Positions 1-8,926 are shown, counted from the first letter of the stretch. The stretch: DNA of 64,000 nucleotides from Dehalococcoidia bacterium (GCA_030747175.1 JASLLE010000001.1:24084-88083), one strand, 5' to 3'. Translations and numbers: made by a program. Notes: generated by a model from the sequence alone, not told the origin.

Positions 1-3000
1 CAGATTCGCGAGGTCCTGCCGGTCCTGGACACGCGATCCCAGCTGACCGAGTCACGAATGACGGTCGTCGGGTTTGATACGGCGCGCCAGGACGGATTTG
101 GCGATATCCGTACCGCCGACGGGCCGCAAATACGCCTCGACCAGCTCGGAGAGGACGAAGTGCTGATCAATGAGGCCGCCGCGGAGGAGTTGAACGCCGG
201 CGTGGGTGATGAGATCGTGATCGTTTCTCCCGGCGGGCGTCACGCCTTCATCGCGCGGGAGATCATCCGGGACAGCGGACTCGCGGCGAACGATCGTCGG
301 ACGATAATGACTTTGAGCGCCATGCAGCGAATCATGGGGCGGAACGGCCAGGTAAATCGCATCGACCTGTCCGCCAGTGGCGGCGTTACCGGTGGCGTGG
401 ACCTGGCGGAAGATGTGGCGGAATCGTTGCGGGTCCAATTCACCGACACGGCCGTTGCACAGCAGTTGTTCGATGTGTTGCGCGCTCCCGACGTGATCGA
501 GATCCTCACCGCCTACGCCGATGACGGCGGCAACGGGCTTCTGAGCTCCGGCGCCGAGGAAGATCTTCGCGCCTTGATCGGAGAGCTGACGCCGGGCGAC
601 ACGGTTACGGCGCGTCAGGCATCCCGGGTCGGAGCAATGCTGCTGGCCATGTCGGACGAGGATGCTTCCACGCATCTGCTTGAAGCGATCGGTGACAAGT
701 TCCTGGCCGCGTCTTCGGCCGTGTTGACCGAACCCGTTGATGTGAGCGGACAGACCGATCCGACAGGGATGATTGGCGCGCTCCTGGGGTCTCCGGACGG
801 CCTGAGCGTAGCGGGATCTCTAGTGGATTCGCTCGCCGAACTCGGGGCCGGGGCCGATATCACGGCCTACGCCGAGGTCAACACCGACCTTCCCGCGGCG
901 ACCATCGCCCTGTTGCTGGCCGCCGGTAAGGCGCTTGCGCCCGGGGGGTCGTTCGTCCCTTCGGCCGACGTTGCCGTAACGGACGAATTCCGATCCAAAG
1001 CAGCGGATTCGACACTGGCGGCCCACATTCTTGCGGCGCTCGAGGTTGAGTCGGACGAACATTCCGGGCGGAGAGATCTCACGATAGCCGTGACCTTCCT
1101 TTTCTCAGGACTCCAAGTGTTGACCGTAGATGAATTGAAACGGGACAGCCTGGAGTTCGCCGAGCTCGTCGGCAATATCTTGCTCATGTTCTTCACCATT
1201 TTCGGGTCATTTTCGATAATCGTCGGGTTGCTTCTGATCTTCCTTGTGTTCGTGATGCTGGCGGCGGCGAGATCCACCGAGATGGGGATAGCGCGCGCGG
1301 TCGGCACGAAACGGCGTCACCTGGTCCAGATGTTCACGTACGAAGGATTCGCCTATGCGTTCGGGGCCGCCCTGATCGGGACCGTGCTCGGCATTCTTGC
1401 AAGCCTGGTGCTTGTTCGGATGCTAACCGGGGCGATCGACGATGAAGAGGACTCTACTTTCGTCTTCAAATACAGTTTCACACTGACATCGGTCGCGGCG
1501 GCGTTTTCGGCCGGAATGCTCCTCACGCTGGCGACGGTCGCCATTTCCGCTTACAGGGTCAGCCGACTCAACATCGTTGTCGCTATTCGCGGCCTCCCGG
1601 AGGAGTTCGTCCCGTCCGACACGCCGCCGTTGTTGACCCGGTTGCTTCGCTTCGGACAGGCGATCCTCGGGCCTCTCTATCAGTTGTATCGCCTGGTCAC
1701 CGCGCATCGCCGTCGGGAGGGCGCGATTCTCCCGCTGGTACTGCTTGTGTTACATCTCTTGATCCTTCCCTGGCTCGTTCTCGCCGCGCTTGGACTGTTC
1801 CGCGTGTTCCAGCCCTATCTCGCCATCGGCTGGCCTTTGATGGTTGTTGGCGCCATTTTGGCGGCATTGGGTCTCGTCCTCGGCTGGGCCGCGTTCTGGA
1901 CGCTGGGCGTCAGCCTGGCGCTGGTCGGGATCGGCCTGTTCATCCGGCGGATGCTCCGGCGCAACGGTGTCCGCGAGTCAGCCGCTGACCGGGCGTCATA
2001 CACCTTCATCGGTGCGACCGTTCTCGTGTTCTGGGCGCTTCCGTTTGATTCGCTGGAGTGGCTGACGGGTGAGCTGACGGGGAGCATCGAAATGTTCATC
2101 CTGTCCGGGACATGGATGGTCGCCTCTGCCGTCTGGCTCGTGATGTATAACGCCGACCTGCTCACGCGCGGCCTCCTGGCTGTTTTTGGACGATCACCGC
2201 AGATCAAGGCGATCCTCCGGCCGGCCATCGCTTACCCGATGACGGCGAAGTTCCGGACCGGGCTGACCGTCGCCATGTTCTCACTGGTCATCTTCACCAT
2301 GATGGTGTTTGCGATCCTCAACACCATTGGAAGCGATATCGATGAGACTCCCGATCGCGTGACCGGCGGATTCGATATCCGGGCCGAGACGAGTCTTGAT
2401 CTCCCGGTTACAGATATCGAGGCGGCGATCGAAAGCGCGCCCAACCTGAACTCAGCAGATTTCGATGTGATCACGGCACACACCGACATCCCGGCCGAGG
2501 CACGCCAGTCCGGCGCGAAGGAGCAACGGTTCCTGGGGCTGGGTGTTCGCGGGGCCGAGCGGAAATATCTGCAGGAGACGCGGCTGGAGATAACGCATTT
2601 CGACCCGGCCTACCTGCCGGGCAACACTCCGCTCAACGACCCGGCAGCGGTGTCTGCGGCGGTATGGAGTGCGCTGGCGGAGGACCCCTCGCTGGCGGTG
2701 GTCAGCGGCGATCTTCTGGAAGCGAGAAGTGGCGAGATCCGGTTCGGCGGGGCTCAGTTCGGGGTGGAAGGGCTGTCACAGGACGAAGACGGTCCCGTCG
2801 ACGCTTTCGACGTGGAGGTTCGCCAGGCTCGCGGGCGCGGGGCCATGACTCAACGCACCGTTATCGGAGCCATGGACCAGTTTACGGAGGCTTACGAGTT
2901 CGATGGCGGCCCGGTCGCAAACCTGGTCACGCGCGTCGATGTCTTCACCGATATCTCCGGGGAGTCGCTGCCGTTTACGACTTTCAGGATTCGGCTGAGT

Positions 3001-3516
3001 GAGGGCGCGGACCCTGGACATGTGGCCGCTGCGATGGAGACGGTATTCCTGGACAACAGCATGGAAGCGATCGACACGCTGGACGAGATCAGGACCGGTA
3101 TCGCCCAGAACAACGCCTTCAGCCGCCTCTTCCAGGGTTTCATGGGCCTCGGACTGGTCGTCGGCGTGGCGTCGCTGGGCGTCCTGTCTTTCAGGGCCGT
3201 CGTTGAGCGCAGGCACGCTATCGGGATGATGCGCGCCATTGGCTACAAGAGCCGCATGATCCAGATCCAGTTCTTGCTCGAATCGATCTTCGTCACGGTT
3301 CTTGGTTCCGCCCTCGGGGTCGGCCTGGGTGCGTTGATCAGCTGGAACATCATTAACGACATTGGCGACACCGTGGACGACATTTCGTTCGATATTCCCT
3401 GGCTGACGGTGATGACCATAGTTGGCATCGCTCTCGTGGCATCGCTCGTGGCGACCTTCATACCCGCCCGGCAGGCCGCTCGGATCTACCCGTCAGAGGC
3501 TCTGAGGTACGAATAG
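1..3516 (+). CDS. FtsX-type ABC transporter permease, 5' end outside window
   Basis: The reading frame is open from base 1 through the ATG at 58 without a stop, so the gene starts before the window and about 1171 codons are visible. The protein is a two-block FtsX/MacB-type permease. A large extracytoplasmic region (to about nt 1150) precedes a first membrane block at nt 1170-1560 with the typical cytoplasmic phrase STEMGIARAVGTKRRHL. Four or more hydrophobic segments follow at nt 1730-2210, then a second soluble domain, and a C-terminal FtsX block (nt 3110-3510) containing RRHAIGMMRAIGYKSRMI and ending in PSEALRYE, the usual family terminus. Such permeases pair with an ATPase for lipoprotein, lipid or peptide export or mechanotransmission; the ATPase is probably upstream, outside the window. 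The family is clear; the substrate is unknown. Confidence 0.9.
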   Translation, partial: QIREVLPVLDTRSQLTESRMTVVGFDTARQDGFGDIRTADGPQIRLDQLGEDEVLINEAAAEELNAGVGDEIVIVSPGGRHAFIAREIIRDSGLAANDRRTIMTLSAMQRIMGRNGQVNRIDLSASGGVTGGVDLAEDVAESLRVQFTDTAVAQQLFDVLRAPDVIEILTAYADDGGNGLLSSGAEEDLRALIGELTPGDTVTARQASRVGAMLLAMSDEDASTHLLEAIGDKFLAASSAVLTEPVDVSGQTDPTGMIGALLGSPDGLSVAGSLVDSLAELGAGADITAYAEVNTDLPAATIALLLAAGKALAPGGSFVPSADVAVTDEFRSKAADSTLAAHILAALEVESDEHSGRRDLTIAVTFLFSGLQVLTVDELKRDSLEFAELVGNILLMFFTIFGSFSIIVGLLLIFLVFVMLAAARSTEMGIARAVGTKRRHLVQMFTYEGFAYAFGAALIGTVLGILASLVLVRMLTGAIDDEEDSTFVFKYSFTLTSVAAAFSAGMLLTLATVAISAYRVSRLNIVVAIRGLPEEFVPSDTPPLLTRLLRFGQAILGPLYQLYRLVTAHRRREGAILPLVLLVLHLLILPWLVLAALGLFRVFQPYLAIGWPLMVVGAILAALGLVLGWAAFWTLGVSLALVGIGLFIRRMLRRNGVRESAADRASYTFIGATVLVFWALPFDSLEWLTGELTGSIEMFILSGTWMVASAVWLVMYNADLLTRGLLAVFGRSPQIKAILRPAIAYPMTAKFRTGLTVAMFSLVIFTMMVFAILNTIGSDIDETPDRVTGGFDIRAETSLDLPVTDIEAAIESAPNLNSADFDVITAHTDIPAEARQSGAKEQRFLGLGVRGAERKYLQETRLEITHFDPAYLPGNTPLNDPAAVSAAVWSALAEDPSLAVVSGDLLEARSGEIRFGGAQFGVEGLSQDEDGPVDAFDVEVRQARGRGAMTQRTVIGAMDQFTEAYEFDGGPVANLVTRVDVFTDISGESLPFTTFRIRLSEGADPGHVAAAMETVFLDNSMEAIDTLDEIRTGIAQNNAFSRLFQGFMGLGLVVGVASLGVLSFRAVVERRHAIGMMRAIGYKSRMIQIQFLLESIFVTVLGSALGVGLGALISWNIINDIGDTVDDISFDIPWLTVMTIVGIALVASLVATFIPARQAARIYPSEALRYE

Positions 3517-3524
3517 CGGTTACG

Positions 3525-4268
3525 TTACAGGCCGCCGGGTCGGATATCCGGCCGTACCACGCCGGTGATCCCAAGCATCTCGCGGGCCTGCGCAAGACTG
3601 TCCGGGGTATCGACGTCGAACAGGCTGCGACCTTCGGGATCGTACGACGCGAGTTCTGCGTCCTCCATGATCTTCACGCCGGGGCTGCCTGACTCTATCG
3701 CCGCGTTGATCAGATCGTAAATCGATCTCCGCCCCGCATCCAACGCAGGAGTGATCGACGGCAACCAGGCTTCCGGCGCATAGATGGCGTGCAAGGGCTC
3801 AAGGCGGTCGTCCTGCGATGGCACGACCGCGTCGAATCCGCCGTCTATCGCTATATCGGCCATGCCGGCGATCAAGGCGGGTGACAGAAACGGGTGGTCT
3901 GCCGCCACGAGAAACGCCAGCGGGGTCTCGGCGGCCTTAAGCCCGGCTTCGATCCCTGCAAGCGGCCCTGCATCGGGCAGCCGGTCGGTCACGACGTGCA
4001 TTTCCAGCGCCTGCCCGGTATCGGGCGTCGCGTCGTCCTGGTCGCTTGCGACCACCAGCACGATCTCGTCGCATACGCGGTCGAGCGCCGCCTTGATACG
4101 CGCCAGCACCAGCTGGCCCCCCACGACGACGAGCGGTTTCGGGCGGCCCATGCGAGACGAGGAGCCGCCAGCCAGCACGACGCCGGTCAGCCCATTCGGG
4201 CGCTTATCCGGGCCTCGTCTCTCAGAACCCGACGCCACGCTACTCTTCGTCCCCGGCATCCCGGGCAT
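3525..4268 (-). CDS. mobA: Molybdenum cofactor guanylyltransferase (MobA-like)
   Basis: The product is a nucleotidyltransferase that would attach GMP to molybdopterin to make the guanine dinucleotide cofactor in the cytoplasm. The N-terminal nucleotide-binding signature LAGGSSSRMGRPKPL lies near residues 32-46, followed by the DRLPDAGPLAGIEAGL and AADHPFLSP motifs usual for MobA. The length of 247 residues is somewhat more than the common ~200. The first ~30 residues are low-complexity and overlap the end of the upstream DUF3179 gene, so the true start may be the GTG at 4238, two bases after that gene's stop. It ends head-to-head with the FtsX gene only nine bases away. A related CTP- or GTP-using nucleotidyltransferase of the MocA type is the alternative. 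Confidence 0.83.
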   Translation of the reverse strand: MPGMPGTKSSVASGSERRGPDKRPNGLTGVVLAGGSSSRMGRPKPLVVVGGQLVLARIKAALDRVCDEIVLVVASDQDDATPDTGQALEMHVVTDRLPDAGPLAGIEAGLKAAETPLAFLVAADHPFLSPALIAGMADIAIDGGFDAVVPSQDDRLEPLHAIYAPEAWLPSITPALDAGRRSIYDLINAAIESGSPGVKIMEDAELASYDPEGRSLFDVDTPDSLAQAREMLGITGVVRPDIRPGGL

Positions 4269-5706
4269 CCCGGGTATCCAGAGGATCTGGTGTGACCGGC
4301 GCCAGGACGCTCAGATCGGGCCGCGGGGGCAGCCGGGTCGATGGGTGGAAGTTGGTCCACGCAAACCAGAACGATAGTCCGGCCACGACCCGTTCAAGCC
4401 GCTCCCCGGCGAGTTCACCCTCAATGCATAGCCCGTTGGTGGCCTGCCACTGGCTCCCGGTCTCGGCGTCATAAATCATCATCGGCTCGTAATCGGGTTC
4501 TTCATCTTCCACCCACTCCTCGTCATCGTCTGGCACGTCCTCCGCCCCGTCGTCCCGCAATTCGTCCTCGTCATCTTCCGGATCTTCCCAGATACCCGGT
4601 TCGAACGTTAGTGTTCGTCCGTCGGCGGATTCGGCCCGAAACGCCATGACAGAAGCGCTGTGCTCTTCATAAACGACCACGAGGGGCGCCTCGCCGACCG
4701 TCTCGTTCACGACGGGCTCGATCTGAAGCCAGGACATCGGGAAGGCGCAGGCATCGCCGTTAACGTCCACCCCGGCGACGATCTCTTTCGGTGGCCAGCG
4801 AGCGTCTCGATGTGGCGCGCCATGCATCCCCGCCCGCCCGCCGGCGTAATACCTGTCGAACAGGTCGATGGTAGGAGCGACGCTATCATCGAGCACCTCG
4901 GACTCCGGGTAGGCGTCGATCCATGCCTCGAGCGTCGTGTTGAGTGACGGGATTTCGGTCAGCCTGAACCCGATATCAGGACCCTCAAGGGGGGATCCCA
5001 GGTACTGGAGCCAGCGTACCCCGGTGTCGGTGTCGTACATCACGGGGGAGTTGATCACCACGCGACCCGTCGAGCCGAACTTGATCGGGGAGTCCGTTGG
5101 CGCCAGGAAGGCCCGGGCGGTATAGCAGAAGGGCGACCACGTAACGGCGACGGGAGAGCCGCCGATCACGTCATGGGCCACCTCGCGGTAACTCAGTACG
5201 GCCAGCGGGTAGGCGCGTACCTGCCCTTCGTGGACGATCCCCATCACGCGCGTCGTGGGCGGGTACGCCTCGAGGGCTTCCTCCGCCGTCATGTAGGACG
5301 GATCGTGCAGGGGTTGTACGCGATCTGGCTTCAGGACGGGTCGCACTTTCTGGCGGGTTTCGACGCGTTCGCCGTCGCGATCAAGAAACACGGACACGCG
5401 ATCGGCGTAATAACCGCGGCGCGCCAGGATCAGGGTCACGACGAGTCCCATGTACACCGACATAAGCATGCCGCTGTTTGTCACATTCCCGAAGCCGCCG
5501 GAAATCACCGCCAGCACCCCCAGGGCGATAACGCCGCCGCCGACCACGGATCGTGTCCGGGGGTCCAGTGAGTCGTCCCAGAAGATACGCAGCCGGTTGC
5601 GTCGCTGCCCTACCGTTTCGCGTTGGGCCAAAGGGGCCTCCGGATTGAGAATGACGACCGGCGAGGCCCCAACTGGTTCGTCGTGTCCGCGCCGGCGTAA
5701 ATGCAA
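4240..5706 (-). CDS. DUF3179 domain membrane protein
   Basis: This 488-residue protein has two hydrophobic segments near residues 58-98, then a DUF3179 domain at about residues 120-380 recognised by MGIVHEGQVRAYPLAVLSY, VTWSPFCYTARAF and TGVRWLQYLGSPLEG. DUF3179 proteins have no established biochemical role. A very acidic stretch rich in Asp and Glu interrupts the domain around residues 385-430, which looks like a flexible insert before the last conserved strand (YDAETGSQWQATNG). The C-terminus overlaps the longest mobA frame by 29 bases, so the two are likely co-transcribed, although a functional link with molybdenum is not evident from sequence. Confidence 0.82.
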   Translation of the reverse strand: MHLRRRGHDEPVGASPVVILNPEAPLAQRETVGQRRNRLRIFWDDSLDPRTRSVVGGGVIALGVLAVISGGFGNVTNSGMLMSVYMGLVVTLILARRGYYADRVSVFLDRDGERVETRQKVRPVLKPDRVQPLHDPSYMTAEEALEAYPPTTRVMGIVHEGQVRAYPLAVLSYREVAHDVIGGSPVAVTWSPFCYTARAFLAPTDSPIKFGSTGRVVINSPVMYDTDTGVRWLQYLGSPLEGPDIGFRLTEIPSLNTTLEAWIDAYPESEVLDDSVAPTIDLFDRYYAGGRAGMHGAPHRDARWPPKEIVAGVDVNGDACAFPMSWLQIEPVVNETVGEAPLVVVYEEHSASVMAFRAESADGRTLTFEPGIWEDPEDDEDELRDDGAEDVPDDDEEWVEDEEPDYEPMMIYDAETGSQWQATNGLCIEGELAGERLERVVAGLSFWFAWTNFHPSTRLPPRPDLSVLAPVTPDPLDTRDARDAGDEE

Positions 5707-5764
5707 GTGGCGAGTCTAGCAAACGGCGGCCCCGAAATACTCACCGGAATACCGCCTGAATCTT

Positions 5765-5817
5765 TCGAAAGCTCTCGAAAGAACGAGGGAAATCGATCGA
5801 AAGCCGCTTGCTATACT
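5765..5817 (+). promoter_or_regulatory. Possible operator repeats and -10 box upstream of the RraA operon
   Basis: Three copies of TCGAAA lie at 5765-5770, 5775-5780 and 5797-5802, spaced 10 and 22 bases apart, i.e. about one and two helical turns. A good -10-like hexamer TATACT follows at 5812-5817. No convincing -35 box sits 17 bases upstream, which would suit an activator-dependent promoter. The next gene on this strand starts at 5985, and the divergent DUF3179 gene starts at 5706, so the repeats lie where a shared regulator could act. Regulatory function is inference. Confidence 0.35.
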
Positions 5818-5984
5818 TCCGCTCTTCGTAATTGCCGGGCAGTTCCGGCGATGTCCGGCGTTCTTGAGTCTTCATGAATACTCATGGGTCATGGATACCT
5901 CGCCGGTCTCCCCCAAACAAACGGTACGACCGGGATCCCGATTCCGGTTCACTGGCGAATCAAACAACGAGGAATGGAGTTGAA

Positions 5985-6725
5985 GTGGCCGAACCTACTG
6001 CGCATGTCTCGGACGAACTACTGGCCCAGATCTCCGGGGTGTCGAACGCAACCGTGCTGAGCGCGCTCCGTCAGCGTGGATATCACAGGGTGTTCATGGA
6101 TGGAGTGAAGCCGCTCGCCACCGGCCGTCGCCTGTGCGCCCGGGCGGTGACGCTTCGCAGCCTCCCGGTGCGGCCAGACCTCGCCGAGCGTATCGCTACC
6201 GGAACGCACGGAGATGGCTTCAACGAGACGCCCCGCTGGCAGGCGGTGGACAGCGTCGGTCCCGGCTATGCGCTGGTTACGGACGCCATGCGGCTCTCGA
6301 ATGTCTCCACGGGCGGCGACGTTGTTTATTCACGAATCCTGACGCGCAAGGGCGCCGGGCTGGTGACGGACGGGGCCGTGCGGGATGGCGCAGCCGTGGC
6401 GGCGTACGGATTCCCGGTGTATGCGGGGGGTTCGACCTCGATAGTCGGCGAGGATCACATCCTCCCCTACCAGGTCAATGAGCCCATCCAGTGCGGCGGT
6501 GTGCTGGTGTGGCCCGGCGATATCGTGATGGGCGACGACGATGGCGTGGTTGTCCTGCCGTCGCAGCTCGCAGAGGAAATCCTGCCCTGGGCCGTGGAGC
6601 ACGACGAGATGGAACAGGCCGTCCTGGAGCACACGCAGCGCACCGGCGAGTCGCCGAGCTCTTATTACCCGTTCAACGACGAGACCCGGAAGTTGTGGGA
6701 GCGCTGGAAGGCGGACCGGTCGTGA
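5985..6725 (+). CDS. RraA-family protein (HMG/CHA aldolase-like)
   Basis: The protein belongs to the RraA/demethylmenaquinone-methyltransferase-like fold, whose enzymatically characterised members are class II 4-hydroxy-4-methyl-2-oxoglutarate and oxaloacetate-decarboxylating aldolases. Visible signatures are GLVTDGAVRDG, with the conserved Arg-Asp pair used for pyruvate and metal binding, and PGDIVMGDDDGVVVLP near residue 175. The frame is open to an ATG at 5874, but the GTG at 5985 is preceded by a GGAATGGAG-type ribosome site and gives about 246 residues, the usual family size plus a C-terminal tail. Its stop overlaps the next gene's start as TGATG, indicating an operon with the cyclophilin-like and TenA genes. 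The substrate is unknown; the name RraA (RNase E inhibitor) should not be taken literally here. Confidence 0.85.
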   Translation: MAEPTAHVSDELLAQISGVSNATVLSALRQRGYHRVFMDGVKPLATGRRLCARAVTLRSLPVRPDLAERIATGTHGDGFNETPRWQAVDSVGPGYALVTDAMRLSNVSTGGDVVYSRILTRKGAGLVTDGAVRDGAAVAAYGFPVYAGGSTSIVGEDHILPYQVNEPIQCGGVLVWPGDIVMGDDDGVVVLPSQLAEEILPWAVEHDEMEQAVLEHTQRTGESPSSYYPFNDETRKLWERWKADRS

Positions 6726-7099
6726 TGGCCCGACGGATCACGATCCGGGCGGGTGATGTGACGATCGACGGCGAGCTGAACGACTCGCCAACGGCCGATC
6801 TGGTGTGGGAGGCGTTGACGATCAAGGCGTCCGCCAGCACGTGGGGCGACGAGATCTATTTCTCGATCCCCGTATCCGCAGAAGAGGACAACACGGCGCA
6901 GGAGACGGTCGATCTCGGCGCCATCGCCTACTGGCCGCCGGGGAGTGCGCTGTGCCTGTTTTTCGGGCCGACGCCGATGTCGCAGGGCGACGAGATTCGT
7001 CCGGCGAGCGCGGTCAACGTGCTGGGCATGCTCGAGGGCGATCCCACGGTGCTGCGAGCGGTAGGGCCGGGGACGGTAGTCGAGGTATCGCGGGCATGA
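6725..7099 (+). CDS. Cyclophilin-like fold protein (TM1367/DUF3830-type)
   Basis: This is a 124-residue beta-rich protein starting MARRITIRAGDV. It has the layout of the small cyclophilin-like family typified by TM1367: an N-terminal strand pair, a short helix in SPTADLVWEALTIKA, then WGDEIYFSIPV, a buried YWPPGSALCLFFGPTPMS strand-turn and a closing VGPGTVVEV strand. Members of this family often lack measurable prolyl isomerase activity and their ligand is unknown. The start codon overlaps the RraA stop (TGATG) and its own stop overlaps the TenA start (ATGA), so all three are almost certainly translated together. That position suggests a ligand-binding or accessory role in the same small-molecule pathway, which is inference. 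Confidence 0.7.
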   Translation: MARRITIRAGDVTIDGELNDSPTADLVWEALTIKASASTWGDEIYFSIPVSAEEDNTAQETVDLGAIAYWPPGSALCLFFGPTPMSQGDEIRPASAVNVLGMLEGDPTVLRAVGPGTVVEVSRA

Positions 7100-7782
7100 C
7101 GACGGGAGAAGGCCGGCCACTCCGCGGAGGTTTCACGAACGAGCTGCGTAAGCGTTTCGACACAGAGTGGCGTGCGACGCACCACGATCACCCTTTCGTG
7201 ACGGGCATCGGAGACGGCACGTTGTCACTCGACCGGTTTCGTTACTTCATGCAGCAGGATTACCTGTTCCTGATCGATTACGCGCGCGCCATCGCCATAG
7301 CTACCGCAAAATCGCCGGACCTAGAGTCGATGGGTCGTTTCGCGAAGTTGCTGGATGAGACCCTGAACTCGGAGATGTCGCTGCATCGTTCTTTTTGCGC
7401 CGATTTCGGGATCTCGGAGGAGGAGCTTACGGCGACACAGCCGTCAGAAACGACGATCAGCTACACGAAACACCTGGTCGATACGGCGTACGAACATGGG
7501 ATCGCCGAGATCGCGGCGGCGTTGTTGCCCTGCCAGTGGGGTTACGACGACGCCGGTCAGCGCCTGGCCGCTAATCTGACTGCGCCCGAGGGGTCGCTGC
7601 ATGCCCGCTGGGTGGCGGGATATAACGATCCGGAGTATCGGGAGGTGACGGCGTGGCTGCGCGGTTTCACGGATCGGCTCGCAGAGGACGCGTCGGACGA
7701 GGTGCGGGAGAGTATGGCGGCGCTCTTCAAGGAGAGCCTGCATCAGGAGTGGCTTTTCTGGGAGGCCCCGATGGGGCTTTGA
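7096..7782 (+). CDS. tenA: TenA/thiaminase II family protein
   Basis: The all-alpha 228-residue protein matches the TenA family, which hydrolyses aminopyrimidine products of thiamine breakdown for salvage. The N-terminus has HPFVTGIGDGTLSLDRFRYF followed by QQDYLFLIDYAR. The nucleophilic cysteine is in the LLPCQWGY motif near residue 138, and the C-terminal catalytic glutamate region appears as ESLHQEWLFWE. The ATG start overlaps the upstream stop (ATGA). TenA next to RraA and a cyclophilin-like gene, with no thiamine biosynthesis genes in sight, leaves open whether this copy acts in thiamine salvage or on another heterocycle. Some close relatives are annotated only as TenA-like transcriptional regulators, a name with little biochemical support. 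Confidence 0.85.
   Translation: MTTGEGRPLRGGFTNELRKRFDTEWRATHHDHPFVTGIGDGTLSLDRFRYFMQQDYLFLIDYARAIAIATAKSPDLESMGRFAKLLDETLNSEMSLHRSFCADFGISEEELTATQPSETTISYTKHLVDTAYEHGIAEIAAALLPCQWGYDDAGQRLAANLTAPEGSLHARWVAGYNDPEYREVTAWLRGFTDRLAEDASDEVRESMAALFKESLHQEWLFWEAPMGL
7765..7780 (+). terminator. Possible terminator at the end of tenA
   Basis: A short stem GCCCC-GAT-GGGGC lies over the last tenA codons and is followed by TTT, then a further CCCGCGGGCCC segment running into TTTTT at 7797-7801. Either could end the RraA-TenA transcript. The U-tract after the first stem is short, so this is a weak call. Confidence 0.35.
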
Positions 7783-8154
7783 GTTCCCGCGGGCCCTTTT
7801 TCTATGGGCCGATTGCTCACATCAAGGCCTGTCGTATTCTGCCGGTGATTCACGGCTGGCCATAATCGCCCTGTCGCTCCCTCTCCCAGCGGGAGAGGGT
7901 TGGGAGCCTGCCCTTCCACGGAAGGGTGAGGGAGAAATCCCGTCCTGGCATCACGTACATGAATACTCCCGCACGTTCCAACCAGGGCAACCAATCAACC
8001 GCCAAGCGTGCCGGCATCCGTAACCCAACCGGCCCAACCAGATATCTGCCCAACCCTGCCCGATGGGGCATAATGCGAGGGATCCCGACGTCGTCCCAGA
8101 GACGTGAATAACACCCTCGAGTTCCCAATGAGGTCCAGCCACTGGCTGGCGGCA
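7783..8154. other. Intergenic gap holding a dispersed palindromic repeat
   Basis: No credible gene is seen between tenA and the Lrp-type gene. The left half carries the 58 bp repeat element described at 7879. The remainder (about 7940-8150) has only short spurious ORFs on both strands and no recognisable promoter or RNA. Confidence 0.6.
7879..7936. repeat. Dispersed double-hairpin repeat, copy 1
   Basis: Two adjacent perfect stems are visible: CCCTCTCCC-AGC-GGGAGAGGG at 7879-7899 and CCCTTCC-AC-GGAAGGG at 7911-7926, followed by GTGAGGGAGAA. The reverse complement of this whole unit recurs at 47305-47363 with about one mismatch, so it behaves like a mobile REP/MITE-type sequence. Shorter relatives with only the first stem are found elsewhere in the window. 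Confidence 0.75.
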
Positions 8155-8397
8155 ATGGCTAGCAAGGTTCGAGCATACCTCTTGATCGAGGCGTCACCGG
8201 GCGCCGGCAACGACGTGTTGGAGGCGGCCCGGGCGATGCCGTCGACCGTTCAAGCTGATCGCGTTACAGGCCCGTACGACGTGATCGTCGTGCTGGAAGC
8301 GGACGATCTGAACGAGCTGGGGGCCGTGCTGCATGACGATATCCAGGCGATCCCCGGGATCACGCGCACGATGAGTTGTCTCCGGTTCGAGGCGTAG
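8155..8397 (+). CDS. Lrp/AsnC-type ligand-binding (RAM) domain protein
   Basis: The product is a stand-alone alpha-beta sandwich domain like the C-terminal effector-binding half of Lrp/AsnC regulators, without the helix-turn-helix. It begins KVRAYLLIEASPGAG and contains VTGPYDVIVVLEADD and IQAIPGITRTMSCL, the usual family landmarks. The frame extends up to 8104, but the ATG at 8155 gives an 80-residue protein that fits the domain exactly; an ATG at 8128 is also possible. Single-domain members form oligomers that bind amino acids or act as small metabolic sensors. It is monocistronic here, 148 bases before crcB, and no partner is evident. Confidence 0.8.
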   Translation: MASKVRAYLLIEASPGAGNDVLEAARAMPSTVQADRVTGPYDVIVVLEADDLNELGAVLHDDIQAIPGITRTMSCLRFEA

Positions 8398-8545
8398 CCG
8401 GGTTGAACGTTCTGCACGTTCCGGCGAACGAGATATCCGGTCATGCGTGTCCTACCCGTAAAGGCCCTCAAAGCGCGTGCCATGCCGATCGGGGTTCTAT
8501 CAGTAAACGCCCTGTAGATAAGCGCCCTGTCAGGACCGGCGCCTG

Positions 8546-8926
8546 ATGGAACGACTTCTTTTCCTGTTTGCGGCGGGTGGACTCGGGACACTTGCCCGCT
8601 ACGGCGTGTCCAACTGGGTGCAGCGGAGCACGACCACGGACTTCCCGTGGGGCATCCTGACCGTGAACGCCATCGGCTCGTTGGCGCTCGGCCTGCTCTA
8701 CTCGCTGGCCGAGGAGCACAATCTGCTCTCGGGCGAGCTGCGGATAGCCGTACTGGTCGGCTTCCTGGGCGCATTCACGACGTTCTCAACCTTCGCCTTC
8801 GATACGAACCAGCTAATCCGAGACGACCGCTACCTCTGGGCAGCAGGAAACATGGTCCTCAACAACGCGCTAGGACTGTCGCTGGTGTTCGCAGGGATCT
8901 GGATTGGGCGGCTGCAGGGGGGGTAG
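8546..8926 (+). CDS. crcB: Fluoride ion channel CrcB/FluC
   Basis: This 126-residue inner-membrane protein has four hydrophobic helices and the Fluc signatures: GGLGTLARYG at the N-terminus, ILTVNAIGSLALG with the conserved Asn, and the phenylalanine-rich GFLGAFTTFSTF track in helix three. Fluc channels work as antiparallel dimers that export fluoride. The start ATG at 8546 follows directly on a spacer that shows no fluoride riboswitch consensus. The gene is a single copy here; a second crcB, as seen in heterodimer-encoding genomes, is not in the window. Confidence 0.93.
   Translation: MERLLFLFAAGGLGTLARYGVSNWVQRSTTTDFPWGILTVNAIGSLALGLLYSLAEEHNLLSGELRIAVLVGFLGAFTTFSTFAFDTNQLIRDDRYLWAAGNMVLNNALGLSLVFAGIWIGRLQGG

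Noticed and set aside
8398..8545. Possible fluoride riboswitch before crcB
   Set aside because: The conserved core of the crcB motif is not present; only short direct similarities (TAAACGCCCTG, TAAGCGCCCTG) are visible.
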